From contig CALMII010000003.1 of NCBI GenBank assembly GCA_937864115.1, forward strand, positions 167,121 to 231,120: a DNA stretch of 64,000 nucleotides. Reading direction: 5' to 3'. The stretch comes from an uncultured Steroidobacter sp. Its GTDB lineage: Bacteria; Pseudomonadota; Gammaproteobacteria; Steroidobacterales; Steroidobacteraceae. Positions 49,782 to 57,249 of the stretch are shown one piece after another. How positions within the stretch are numbered: position 1 is the first letter of the stretch; every line of letters starts with the position of its first letter. The position numbers and the translations under genes were made by a program. Under the pieces are notes generated by a model. That model ran no database searches, was not told the origin of the DNA, and saw nothing but the letters and a program-made list of their open reading frames with translations.

Positions 49782-49799
49782 TTACTCAAATTTGAGTAA
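49782..49799. promoter_or_regulatory. Repressor operator (twin site 1)
   Basis: TTACTCAAATTTGAGTAA, the perfect consensus of the family, 40 bp upstream of the first leftward accessory gene. Paired with a second copy at 49831-49846 (49 bp centre to centre). Confidence 0.7.
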
Positions 49800-49830
49800 T
49801 CGGAGTGTACTGTCACGATTCGGCCCGCGC

Positions 49831-49846
49831 TACTCAAATTTGAGTA
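49831..49846. promoter_or_regulatory. Repressor operator (twin site 2)
   Basis: TACTCAAATTTGAGTA, perfect palindrome. Between the twins, on the minus strand, lies TCGTGACAGTACACT. Two sites suggest cooperative binding or looping beside the iteron region. Confidence 0.7.
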
Positions 49847-49923
49847 AGAGGGGCAACCGACCCTGAAACCGGGCCGCTGCGCAGTTCTCGCCGGCCCCGC
49901 GAGCAGGAAGAGGGAAGGTGAGC

Positions 49924-50330
49924 GGTTTCAGTGCCGGGTCGGCCAGACCGCTCTATTCGCTATGTTTCTGAATTTCGGTTTCTTGGTTTCTTCTCTTTTT
50001 AATCAATGGCTTACAGGACACCATGCAGGAAACCACCGGAAACCGTTTCGGTTTCTCTTAACGCATTGAATCTAAAGTAAGAAACCAAAGAAACCAAAGA
50101 AACCGATGCGAGGAGAGACAGACGTATATACGGAGAGACCCATAAGGAACCCTCATTTTTAGGTCTCGCTACGTGTCTATCTAAATAAATATTGGTTTCT
50201 TTATATAGATATAGAGAGGTAAGAAACTGATTTTCAAGTAAAAACAGACAGAAACCAAGCAGAAACCGACCGGTTTCTTTTCTCGCAACTACTTGAAATG
50301 AAAGGCAAAAAAAGAAACCAAAAAGAAACC
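49924..50330. repeat. GAAACC/GGTTTC iteron array, candidate replication origin
   Basis: Fifteen copies of GAAACC in either orientation: GGTTTC at 49924, 49977, 49985, 50050, 50194 and 50272; GAAACC at 50029, 50039, 50081, 50090, 50099, 50251, 50262, 50314 and 50325. Three stand in exact 9-bp steps (50081, 50090, 50099). The stretch has no convincing gene and is much more AT-rich than its surroundings (for example CTAAATAAATATTGG and TATATAGATATAGAG). Iterons plus an AT-rich melting zone is what phage and plasmid origins look like. Confidence 0.7.
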
Positions 50331-50522
50331 GACCCGGTTTTCACACCCCGTCACGCCAGCCGGCCAGCAAGCGACCGATTTCACAGCGTCACAGCGAAGA
50401 GCCTTCGCGGACCGGGAAGTGCTAGCGAGTTCTCTGATTTCGCATTTCACCCTCACGGTCATGAGGTTTTTTTTTCATGCTTGTCGCTTCTCCCCGCCAA
50501 CAACAATCCCGGGGAGGGAGAG

Positions 50523-50732
50523 ATGAAGAAAATAGTGAAGTGCGTCGCCACTGTCGTGACGCTATCAATCGGAGTCAGTGTCGACAGCCGCGTCCGCGAG
50601 AAGTGCGTCACTGAATCGCATCAGCAGCACGTCGAAAGGATGCGGTCGACCCTTTGCAAGTCGAGCGCGGCGCGTGTATCAATTATGAGGCGCGGGACTT
50701 ACTATTATTCAAATTTGATCAACGGGGACTGA
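50523..50732 (+). CDS. Small protein with secretion-like N-terminus, 69 aa
   Basis: MKKIVKCVATVVTLSIGVSVDS resembles a short signal peptide; strong ribosome site GGGGAGGGAGAG. The rest is basic with a few Cys. Its 3' end runs through the operator at 50705. Function unknown; a periplasmic or membrane peptide is possible. Confidence 0.5.
   Translation: MKKIVKCVATVVTLSIGVSVDSRVREKCVTESHQQHVERMRSTLCKSSAARVSIMRRGTYYYSNLINGD
50705..50722. promoter_or_regulatory. Degenerate repressor operator
   Basis: TTATTCAAATTTGATCAA keeps the CAAATTTGA core of the family. It lies 16 bp before the ATG at 50739, inside the end of the preceding small gene. Confidence 0.5.
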
Positions 50733-50738
50733 TCGATC

Positions 50739-51260
50739 ATGACGCAGTATTTCGAACGACCGGAACTGCCAGGAAAAAAGCATTTCCAGTGCGATCGCCT
50801 CCTCGCGGCGATCTCAGTCGAGGCCTGCGCAGGGATGTGGCGTCAGGCCAATGACAACAATGTAGAGTCACGACAGCGCTGCAAGCGATGCCCGCTCGGC
50901 GCAATTCACGCAAATGAACCCGATGCCAGCCTCTCGGCCATCAAGGGATCATTGATCTGCGCCAGGTGCCGCAGACCGGCCTCGAGACTCATCAGCGGCG
51001 AGCATTGCGTCTCGTGCAAGAACCGCGAATACGAGTTCGTCAAAGGGCGCAACGCGAAAGGCAGCAGACCGGTGAAGATGACGCCGCTGGTGCCGCGATG
51101 CATTCGATACTTGAACGGGCGTGAGCCCTGCACATTGCGGCGGCATCTGACGAAGGACACAGACGAGCTCGTGATTACCGCGCTGCGCGAGTCGAAGCAT
51201 CGAGTGGCGATCGGCTTCCATGCGACCGCCCTCCCGCGGCAGCAGAGGTTATTCCCATGA
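50739..51260 (+). CDS. Cys-rich zinc-binding phage protein
   Basis: 173 residues. Several Cys pairs: RCKRCPLG, ICARCRRPASRLISGEHCVSCKNREYEF. The latter is a zinc-ribbon pattern found in phage proteins beside replication or regulatory genes. C-terminal part basic. It overlaps the next gene by ATGA. Nucleic-acid binding likely, exact function unknown. Confidence 0.55.
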   Translation: MTQYFERPELPGKKHFQCDRLLAAISVEACAGMWRQANDNNVESRQRCKRCPLGAIHANEPDASLSAIKGSLICARCRRPASRLISGEHCVSCKNREYEFVKGRNAKGSRPVKMTPLVPRCIRYLNGREPCTLRRHLTKDTDELVITALRESKHRVAIGFHATALPRQQRLFP

Positions 51261-51514
51261 ACTCGCTGTGGCGGATTGAGGATCACTGCTGCGGCCGATG
51301 CTTTGGCCGGATTCTGAGTCGTGATGCAAATGATGGAGCGCGCACCTATCGGTGTGCCGACTGCGGACTGACAGCGGCGGGAGCCGACACGACAGTGATC
51401 TGCAGTTGCGGACTCAAGTTGCGCGGGAAAAAGGACATGGGCATCCGCTGCGTTGCGAACGAGCACAAGACGGCGGAGTTCATGGTCGAGATCTGCGCGA
51501 TGGATGGGGCTTGA
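51257..51514 (+). CDS. Zinc-ribbon protein, 85 aa
   Basis: HCCGRCFGRI, YRCADCGLTAAG and ICSCGLKL give three Cys knuckles, probably two zinc sites. ATGA overlap with the previous gene. Function unknown. Confidence 0.5.
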   Translation: MNSLWRIEDHCCGRCFGRILSRDANDGARTYRCADCGLTAAGADTTVICSCGLKLRGKKDMGIRCVANEHKTAEFMVEICAMDGA

Positions 51515-51617
51515 CCTGGACCCCCAGAAGTCTATCGACGCATGGCAGGACGTGCTCGCCGTTATCATCCACGGCGGCCTTGCCTTGTGGATCGGGCTGA
51601 CGATATGGGGCGCTTGA
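51504..51617 (+). CDS. 37-residue single-pass membrane protein
   Basis: MGLDLDPQKSIDAWQDVLAV then a hydrophobic helix (IIHGGLALWIGLTIWGA) to the end. Start overlaps the previous gene by 11 nt. Short phage membrane peptides like this can affect the host envelope. No family. Confidence 0.45.
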   Translation: MGLDLDPQKSIDAWQDVLAVIIHGGLALWIGLTIWGA

Positions 51618-51641
51618 CTCTTACTCAAATTTGAGTAATGC
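51614..51641 (+). promoter_or_regulatory. Operator-embedded promoter
   Basis: TTGACT (51614-51619), 16 bp, TAATGC (51636-51641). Operator TTACTCAAATTTGAGTAA (51621-51638) fills the spacer, the same layout as at 160-187. It would drive the small genes leading to excisionase and integrase. Confidence 0.6.
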
Positions 51642-51684
51642 ACGCGAAAAGGTTTGTTGGTTTCTTCGGTGAAGCGCCGCGGAT

Positions 51685-51825
51685 ATGAAGGCTGGGAAGA
51701 TTCAGAAATTGGCAACGCACAACGGAAGGCGTTCGTGGATTGGCCGGAGTGCTCTGTATGTCCATTTCGAGCAAGACGCGGTGTTCTTAGCGGGTCATCG
51801 CGTCACAGCCGGTCCGCCGCCTTAG
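51685..51825 (+). CDS. Small ORF, 46 aa (doubtful)
   Basis: MKAGKIQKLATHNGRRSWIG... VFLAGHRVTAGPPP. Weak ribosome site. It ends in a strong hairpin (CCGCCGCCT...AGGCGGCGG, 51814-51838). First possible gene after the promoter at 51614. May be only leader sequence. Confidence 0.3.
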   Translation: MKAGKIQKLATHNGRRSWIGRSALYVHFEQDAVFLAGHRVTAGPPP

Positions 51826-51862
51826 TCCGAGGCGGCGGGCTGTTTCAACAACAGGAGGGGAC

Positions 51863-52333
51863 ATGTCGACGCAATCCATGCTGCCGCAGTACCAGTGCCA
51901 CAAGAAGGTGTGGGCGCTGAAGATCGTCCACATCGAGAGGATCACTGCTGGCTATCTGTTGCATGTCGATGATCGAACCGAGACCACGGAGCAAGGCCTG
52001 CAGCGTGCGCTCGCCGCTGCTACCGGCGATACGCGAACGTTCTGGCATCCGATCTCGGTCAGCGAGGAATGGGTTTCGAAGCACAGCCCGCAGACCGGCG
52101 GATATTACGTGCGATACGAGGACGGCTACGAATCGTTCTCGCCGGCGAAGGCCTTCGAGGATGGGTACACGCGGATCGATCGCGAGCCGCCGAAGCGGCA
52201 GATCGTACTCACGATCGACGCGGTGAACGGCGACGGCATGTCTCAGTGCCCAGTCAAGATTTCGGTGTCGGGTACTACCGTAGATGGCGCACATGTGATG
52301 CGTGCTGGTGACACTTTCACGGTAGCGGTATGA
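51863..52333 (+). CDS. Conserved-type phage protein
   Basis: 156 residues behind AGGAGGGG. The pattern YQCHKKVWALKI, then TFWHPISVSEEWVSKHSPQTGGYYVRYEDGYESFSPAKAFEDGYTR, is met often in phage early proteins of unknown role. It may bind nucleic acid. ATGA overlap with the next gene. Confidence 0.6.
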   Translation: MSTQSMLPQYQCHKKVWALKIVHIERITAGYLLHVDDRTETTEQGLQRALAAATGDTRTFWHPISVSEEWVSKHSPQTGGYYVRYEDGYESFSPAKAFEDGYTRIDREPPKRQIVLTIDAVNGDGMSQCPVKISVSGTTVDGAHVMRAGDTFTVAV

Positions 52334-52674
52334 CTGAGCGCCTGACAGAGCAGGACCTCGACGCCGCTGAGAGCATGATCGCAAGCGGGCAGCCCTGCGA
52401 TCCGGGCTTCATAGGCGCCGCGATCAGGCAGTTGCGCAATGACTGCGACACCCTGCAAGTGAACGTGACATCGCTTTGCGATCGGCTGGACGAGATCAGT
52501 GGCGTGGCCACGCTGGCTCTCAGAGGGCAGGCGTTGTCTGATTTCCCAGCGCTCGGGCGAATTGCACTTCTGTCCGAAGGATTCATGCGGATCCCGCCCG
52601 CAACGTGCTGCGGCGAGCGTCATGCAGAGCCAGAGGTGGATTGCCCGAGCCGCGCTCAACAGGAAACGGCATGA
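52330..52674 (+). CDS. Hypothetical protein with coiled coil
   Basis: 114 residues. Helical middle (IGAAIRQLRNDCDTLQVNVTSLCDRLDEI). Between two genes with ATGA overlaps. Not recognised. Confidence 0.5.
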   Translation: MTERLTEQDLDAAESMIASGQPCDPGFIGAAIRQLRNDCDTLQVNVTSLCDRLDEISGVATLALRGQALSDFPALGRIALLSEGFMRIPPATCCGERHAEPEVDCPSRAQQETA

Positions 52675-52919
52675 CCCACGCTCGCCCCGCCGCGCCCTGC
52701 TCCGCCGACGTCGACGCGCGCATGGCGCAGATCTTCCATGCGCACAGAATGCCGCGGAGCTGTGAGTACAAGGCCGGCGTGCGCGCGATGCTGGAGTGCA
52801 GTGAGGACGGCGTTCTCTACACGTATCCGCCCTGCCCGTTCGACATCGGCACGCCGCAGGCCGATGCGTGGTTTGCCGGCGCCGGGGAGGCGCGAGTCAT
52901 TCTGAGGGATGGGCAATGA
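52671..52919 (+). CDS. Hypothetical protein, 82 aa
   Basis: From ATG 52671 (ATGA overlap): MTHARPAAPCSADVDARMAQ..., with CEYKAGVRAMLECSEDGVLY. The same CxYxxGxRA pattern recurs in phage small proteins. Not assigned. Confidence 0.5.
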   Translation: MTHARPAAPCSADVDARMAQIFHAHRMPRSCEYKAGVRAMLECSEDGVLYTYPPCPFDIGTPQADAWFAGAGEARVILRDGQ

Positions 52920-54076
52920 GCGGCGACCACGTAATCGATACCTGCGACAACGATCACAGGTTTGCAGCGCTGCCCGGCCACCCTGTTCGTGAAGGGAGAA
53001 CTCGCTGTCCGAACTGCATGGCGATCGGCCTCGATGCCGCTCGCGCGGAACTGGCTGCACTCAAGGATGGAGGGTCAATCCAGATCCCGAAGAACGCCGG
53101 CCAGGCCGAAGCGATGCTGCGCCTCGGCCACGCATGGCTGAAGAAGTGCAACGCGCCGGAGCGGCTGAAGCAGGAAGAGCCCGTCTGGCGCCCGATCGCT
53201 TCGACGGGTCGATATGAGCATCTTCATCATCTGCCTAGAAACCGGAGTGGAGCAATGACCGACTACACCATCGTCCCGGTCGAGCCGACCGAGGAAATGA
53301 TTCAATCAGTCGCGGAGCCGGGCGATCAGTATGCAGAGTCCAGTGCGCTTCGGTTATGGGAAAACATGCTCGCGGCTGCGCCGCAGGTGAACATCAGCCA
53401 GGAGGACTTGGGCTACGTGATCGAGTTTCGCGTGATGAAGCCGGAGCATCCGGACTATCAGCGACCGTACAACCAAGCCCGCTTTCATGACACGCGATCG
53501 ACGCGCAAACCAGTCGCCGAGGAACGTCCATCGCCGCCGATGGGACACATCGCTCCGTCTGACTCGCCGATAGGCCCCGGCGGATTCCAGACTCGCGTTC
53601 TGACCGAGCTGCGCACGCCAGCGCAGGTTGCTGGCGACAGCACATGGGATCCATCCGCAACGCCGATCACTCATGGCGCGATCGAGCGGCTAAGCCTGAA
53701 GCCAGGCGACCTGCTGGTGTGGAAGGCAAATCGCCGGCCGTCGCCGGACGAGATCGACCAGTTCCACAGCGCCATCCCGCCCGGCGTCACGGTGATTGGC
53801 ATGGGCGACGGCGAGTTGCGTCGCATCGCACTGCAGTGGACCGATCCGACGCCGCCGGATGAGTCGTGCCACTACGACCACGTCACGGCCGAGACGCCGT
53901 TCGGAAAGATTTCGATCGAGTGGAAGTCCTGGAAGAGTTATCCGGGATACACCGTTTATGCCGCATGGATCGAGTCCGGCTATCTCGCCAGCGCCAGTAG
54001 CCTGGACGGCGCAAAGCGCGTGGCCGAAGAAGACTTCGCGCGGCGCATTGCCGAATCTGTGACGCCGCGCTCTTGA
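52916..54076 (+). CDS. Modular hypothetical protein (possible fusion of small phage genes)
   Basis: 386 residues from ATG 52916 (ATGA overlap). Three parts are visible: a Cys-containing N-terminus (CDNDHRFAALPG, RCPNC); a segment TDYTIVPVEPTEEMIQSVAEPG...LRLWENMLAAAPQ that looks like a phage protein starting on its own (ATG at 53255); and a C-terminal part with LSLKPGDLLVWKANRRPSPDEID and GKISIEWKSWKSYPGYTVYAAW. The frame is continuous, so fusion or internal starts are both possible. Confidence 0.5.
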   Translation: MSGDHVIDTCDNDHRFAALPGHPVREGRTRCPNCMAIGLDAARAELAALKDGGSIQIPKNAGQAEAMLRLGHAWLKKCNAPERLKQEEPVWRPIASTGRYEHLHHLPRNRSGAMTDYTIVPVEPTEEMIQSVAEPGDQYAESSALRLWENMLAAAPQVNISQEDLGYVIEFRVMKPEHPDYQRPYNQARFHDTRSTRKPVAEERPSPPMGHIAPSDSPIGPGGFQTRVLTELRTPAQVAGDSTWDPSATPITHGAIERLSLKPGDLLVWKANRRPSPDEIDQFHSAIPPGVTVIGMGDGELRRIALQWTDPTPPDESCHYDHVTAETPFGKISIEWKSWKSYPGYTVYAAWIESGYLASASSLDGAKRVAEEDFARRIAESVTPRS

Positions 54077-54131
54077 TGCGGACGGTCGTGATAGTCCGAT
54101 GAATCTTTCAACGACGGCAGAGTGATCGAAG

Positions 54132-54761
54132 ATGCCAATCGGAGTTCCATTGCAACTGACCGGCAAGCGGTTCGGGATGTTGAAGGTTTTGTCAAAGGAT
54201 TCCGGCAACGGTAATGGATCCCGCTGGCTGTGTCGCTGCGATTGCGGGAGTGTTCACTCGGTGCTGGGCTACAACCTGAATGCAGGCAAGACAAACAGCT
54301 GCGGCTGTCGGTGGAATGCGTCCTCGGTATCGCCGGGCGATGTGTTCGGGTTGCTGACGGCAATCTCTGTTGAAAGCGCCGGACCGCAGGGGAAAATGTG
54401 GCTGTGTAAATGCCAGTGCGGAAACACGACCGCCGTTCGAGCAAAGGACCTCACGTATCGCAATACCAAATCGTGCGGCTGTCGAAAGATGCGCGGCGCG
54501 CACAAGCGGGTTGCAGATCCTGATCGCCCCTGGGTGAGTTCGCCTGCGTCGCGAAGATCGTCGGCTCATGAAATTCTTGCTCTCGCGAAGAGCGCTCCGC
54601 CGGCCGAAAGAGAGACGCCTGAAACCTACGTACCGGCTGTTCGCGAACTGGTGGGAAAGGGCTACTCGGTCCGCGAAGCATGTCGCATGGTGCGATCGTA
54701 TGGCTGTCGCTACAGCGCACGTACGCTGGAAAACGCAACCTTTGCTGGGGCGGAAAAATGA
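54132..54761 (+). CDS. Protein with two AP2-like zinc DNA-binding modules
   Basis: 209 residues. Two copies of the W-x-C-x-C-x-C-G ... SCGC pattern (SRWLCRCDCGS...TNSCGCR and KMWLCKCQCGN...TKSCGCR), the DNA-binding part found with phage HNH endonucleases. No HNH nuclease motif remains. The C-terminal half is helical (AVRELVGKGYSVREACRMVRSYG), with a possible HTH. Could be a former homing endonuclease turned regulator. Confidence 0.6.
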   Translation: MPIGVPLQLTGKRFGMLKVLSKDSGNGNGSRWLCRCDCGSVHSVLGYNLNAGKTNSCGCRWNASSVSPGDVFGLLTAISVESAGPQGKMWLCKCQCGNTTAVRAKDLTYRNTKSCGCRKMRGAHKRVADPDRPWVSSPASRRSSAHEILALAKSAPPAERETPETYVPAVRELVGKGYSVREACRMVRSYGCRYSARTLENATFAGAEK

Positions 54762-55135
54762 CCGGCATTGAACCGGCCGCTAAGTACAGTGAGGGCGCTG
54801 CCGCTGCCATGCTCGGCTGCAGCGCGCAGACGTTGATGCGCGAGCGCAAGCGCGGGAATATCGAATACACCCTGATCGGGCAACGGTCGATCAGGTACAC
54901 ACAACAGCAGATCGACCGGTATCTCCAGAAATGCCGGCGCAACTGCCGGGAGGAGAAAGAACCGTGCGAAAAGGGCGACCAACAGAGCGAGTCTCCCAGA
55001 TCGGTGACTACTGGCTCAGCCACGATCCGAAGTCGCCCGAAGTCTGGTGCATCACCTGGTTCGATCCGGAGAAGCGGCAGACTCGACGGCGTTCGACTCG
55101 CACAACAGATCTTGCGGAAGCCGAGCGAGTCCTAG
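54758..55135 (+). CDS. xis: Excisionase-like HTH protein
   Basis: 125 residues, ATGA overlap with the previous gene. Residues 8-65 (KYSEGAAAAMLGCSAQTLMRERKRGNIEYTLIGQRSIRYTQQQIDRYL) are a MerR-like winged HTH typical of Xis and DNA-binding excisionases. The last 60 residues overlap integrase in another frame and are of low information, so the functional part may be shorter. Symbol given by position and fold. Confidence 0.6.
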   Translation: MTGIEPAAKYSEGAAAAMLGCSAQTLMRERKRGNIEYTLIGQRSIRYTQQQIDRYLQKCRRNCREEKEPCEKGDQQSESPRSVTTGSATIRSRPKSGASPGSIRRSGRLDGVRLAQQILRKPSES

Positions 55136-56187
55136 CGCAGCATGTCTTGCTCAACACGCCGCTGCGTGATGAGCGACCGCAAGACGTCGATCTCTCCGTC
55201 ATCTTCGATCGCTACTGGGAGCGGCATGCGCGGCACCTGGAGAGTGCGGAACGCGCCAAGATCTCGATCGAGAAGTGGCGAGCATGGTGGACCGGCAAGA
55301 CTGTCGCCGACCTGACGATCGCGAACCAGACGCGTTTCCTCGAGCACCTGAAGTCGGCGCCGATCACGCGCGGTAGTCGCAGCGAGAGCATGAGCATGGG
55401 TAGCGTGGCCCGCGACTGGGGCGTTGGGCGAGGCGCGATCACCTGGGCGTACAAGCAGCAGGAGATCCAGTCGCATCCGTTCGTGATGGCGGTTGCGGCA
55501 CCCGACAAGCGACGCGAGCGCACCCTGACGCTGGACGAGCTCGCCGCGCTGTTCGATGCGGCAGCTCAGACCGAGCATCAGTGGCGGTACATGCTGCTGT
55601 CGGTGGGCACCGCGGGCCGGCCCGGCGCCGTGCTGGGCATCACCACGAAGCGCGAGCAGGTCAACCTGGATCGGCTGCGCCTGAACCTACTGCCGCCCGG
55701 TGAGCAGCAGATCCCGAAGAAGCGAAAGCCGGTGCTGCCGATGCCAGCAGCGCTGGTGCCGTGGCTACGGCTTTGGATGCAGCCGGAGAACCTGGTCTAC
55801 AAGGTGACTCGAAAGGGAAAGTCGCAGGTTCGCCTCGGGCACCTGGTCACGTTCCACGGGAAGCGTCTGAAGCGCGTCCGGGAGACATTCGATGCGCTGA
55901 AGGAGCGTGCCGGCATCACGGATCCCGAGGTGGTCGCCTACTCGGTCCGGCACACGGCGTCGACCTGGATGGCGGAGCACGGCGTACCCGAGCGTGAGCA
56001 TGAGATCTGGATGGGGCATCGCATGCCTGGCAGTGCGACCACGGCGCGATACGTCCACCTGAAGCCCGACTATCTGAAGAACGCCGCGGCCGCCGTAGAC
56101 GCGCTGTTCGACGCGCTGGCGCCGCTTGTGAAGGTCAGGCCTCTGAAGATGGGTCCGGCACTGGTGCGCGGCAGGGATGCGTCGTGA
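54964..56187 (+). CDS. int: Tyrosine recombinase integrase
   Basis: 407 residues from GTG 54964 with GGGAGGAG. Catalytic set visible: Arg in GTAGRPGAVLGI, HxxR-type VRHTASTWM, GH of WMGHRMPG and Tyr of ARYVHLKP. N-terminal 110 residues form an arm/core-binding region. It catalyses insertion and excision. It ends 130 bp before tRNA-Val, with TGCGTAGGAA repeats between. Confidence 0.9.
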   Translation: MRKGRPTERVSQIGDYWLSHDPKSPEVWCITWFDPEKRQTRRRSTRTTDLAEAERVLAQHVLLNTPLRDERPQDVDLSVIFDRYWERHARHLESAERAKISIEKWRAWWTGKTVADLTIANQTRFLEHLKSAPITRGSRSESMSMGSVARDWGVGRGAITWAYKQQEIQSHPFVMAVAAPDKRRERTLTLDELAALFDAAAQTEHQWRYMLLSVGTAGRPGAVLGITTKREQVNLDRLRLNLLPPGEQQIPKKRKPVLPMPAALVPWLRLWMQPENLVYKVTRKGKSQVRLGHLVTFHGKRLKRVRETFDALKERAGITDPEVVAYSVRHTASTWMAEHGVPEREHEIWMGHRMPGSATTARYVHLKPDYLKNAAAAVDALFDALAPLVKVRPLKMGPALVRGRDAS

Positions 56188-56256
56188 CTGTAGCGTCTGA
56201 AGCCTCGCCGGACTCCGTCATTCAAACCGCCACATCAGACGCGGCCGGCTTCCTTT

Positions 56257-56278
56257 TGCGTAGGAAGCTGCGTAGGAA
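56257..56278 (+). repeat. Direct repeats beside tRNA, candidate integrase arm sites
   Basis: TGCGTAGGAA at 56257-56266 and 56269-56278 (12-bp period), between integrase and tRNA-Val. Arm-type sites of tyrosine integrases are short direct repeats near the core. The core itself probably lies in the 3' end of the tRNA. Confidence 0.5.
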
Positions 56279-56315
56279 TGACTTCGGAGCCTTCGACGCA
56301 AGTTGCTGTATTTAT

Positions 56316-56390
56316 TGGTGGGCGGTACAGGGATTGAACCTGTGACCCCTGCCGTGTGAAAGCAGTGCTCTACCGCTGAGCTAACCGCCC
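56316..56390 (-). tRNA. tRNA-Val(CAC)
   Basis: 75 nt including encoded CCA. Acceptor GGGCGGT/ACCGCCC, D arm GCTC...GAGC, anticodon arm CTGCT-TTCACAC-GGCAG with anticodon CAC, T arm with GGTTCAATC. It is complete, and its 3' end faces the integrase, the usual insertion site of a tRNA-targeting prophage. Confidence 0.93.
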
Positions 56391-56485
56391 GATCGTCTGG
56401 ATCGAGTCTGAGAAAACGGGGGCGTAGTGTAGGGACCGCCTTCCGGGCGGTCAACGCGAGAGAGCTAAAGAAAACCCCGGCCTGC

Positions 56486-56935
56486 CTAGGGAATGGCTCG
56501 CAAAGGCGGCGGGCGATTGAGCATGAGCCAGTACATGCCGAGGTTGCTGACGGCATCCACGAAAGCCCCAAACTCCACCGGCTTGCGCACATAGCTGTTC
56601 GCGCCGAGGTTGTAGCTGGCAATGACATCGGCGTCCTGACTCGAGGACGTCAGGACCACCACCGGCAGCATGCGCGTACGCTCATCGGCCCGCAGACGGC
56701 GCAGAACGCCCAGTCCATCGAGCTTCGGCAGTTTCAGATCGAGCAGGATGACGGTCGGCAGGCGCGACGTGTCGCGACCGGCGTACTGCCCCTGTCCGGA
56801 CAGAAACTCGATCGCCTCCACGCCATCCCTGACGACGATGATCTCGTGCGACAGGTTGTTCTTGCGCAGGCTGAGGAGGGTCAGCTCCTCGTCATCCGGA
56901 TTGTCTTCGACCAGCAGGATGTACCGATCCGTCAT
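56486..56935 (-). CDS. Response regulator receiver protein (Rcp1-like)
   Basis: 149 residues, single CheY-type domain. Acidic pair EDNPDDEE, phosphoacceptor Asp in TVILLDLKLPKLDG, Thr in VVVLTSSS and Lys in VRKPVEF are all present. No output domain, so it signals by protein contact. Host gene outside the prophage. Confidence 0.9.
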   Translation of the reverse strand: MTDRYILLVEDNPDDEELTLLSLRKNNLSHEIIVVRDGVEAIEFLSGQGQYAGRDTSRLPTVILLDLKLPKLDGLGVLRRLRADERTRMLPVVVLTSSSQDADVIASYNLGANSYVRKPVEFGAFVDAVSNLGMYWLMLNRPPPLRAIP

Positions 56936-57186
56936 TGCTGCTCCTCAGCAACGTTTTGTTGCCCCATCTTCCCCTGTTGTTCTTCAGCCATTGCTCGGGG
57001 AAGCCTTCGGCGAGCGGCTCCCCACATGAGCGGGAACGAGTGCACTCGCGATGACGGCCGATCCTACGCGATGTGGAGAAGAAAAAATGCAGCAATACTG
57101 CTCATGGTGGGCCATTCGGCGACCATAACTGCAGGTTGAGGAAGCGGCCCGACCCGGAACGACGGGATTTTTCCGGCCGTGGCAAA

Positions 57187-57238
57187 GGGGATTCGCGGCC
57201 GCTCGGGCATAACGCGGGAAGTTGCAGGGAATCCCCTA
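57187..57238 (-). terminator. Terminator-like hairpin after phosphomannomutase
   Basis: AGGGGATTC/GAATCCCCT inverted repeat (57187-57195 and 57230-57238), with a loop of 34 nt and TTT on the far side in the minus direction. Ends the sugar-nucleotide operon. The region 57040-57186 shows no gene. Confidence 0.45.
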
Positions 57239-57249
57239 ACACCTCCTGC

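Noticed and set aside
50298..50522. Open frame starting in the iteron region
   Set aside because: No ribosome site, repeat-derived lysine-rich start; the real start is ATG 50523.
50554..50565. CGTGACGCTATC as a further late-promoter motif
   Set aside because: It lies inside a gene with a strong ribosome site upstream and encodes VVT; the start distance does not fit.
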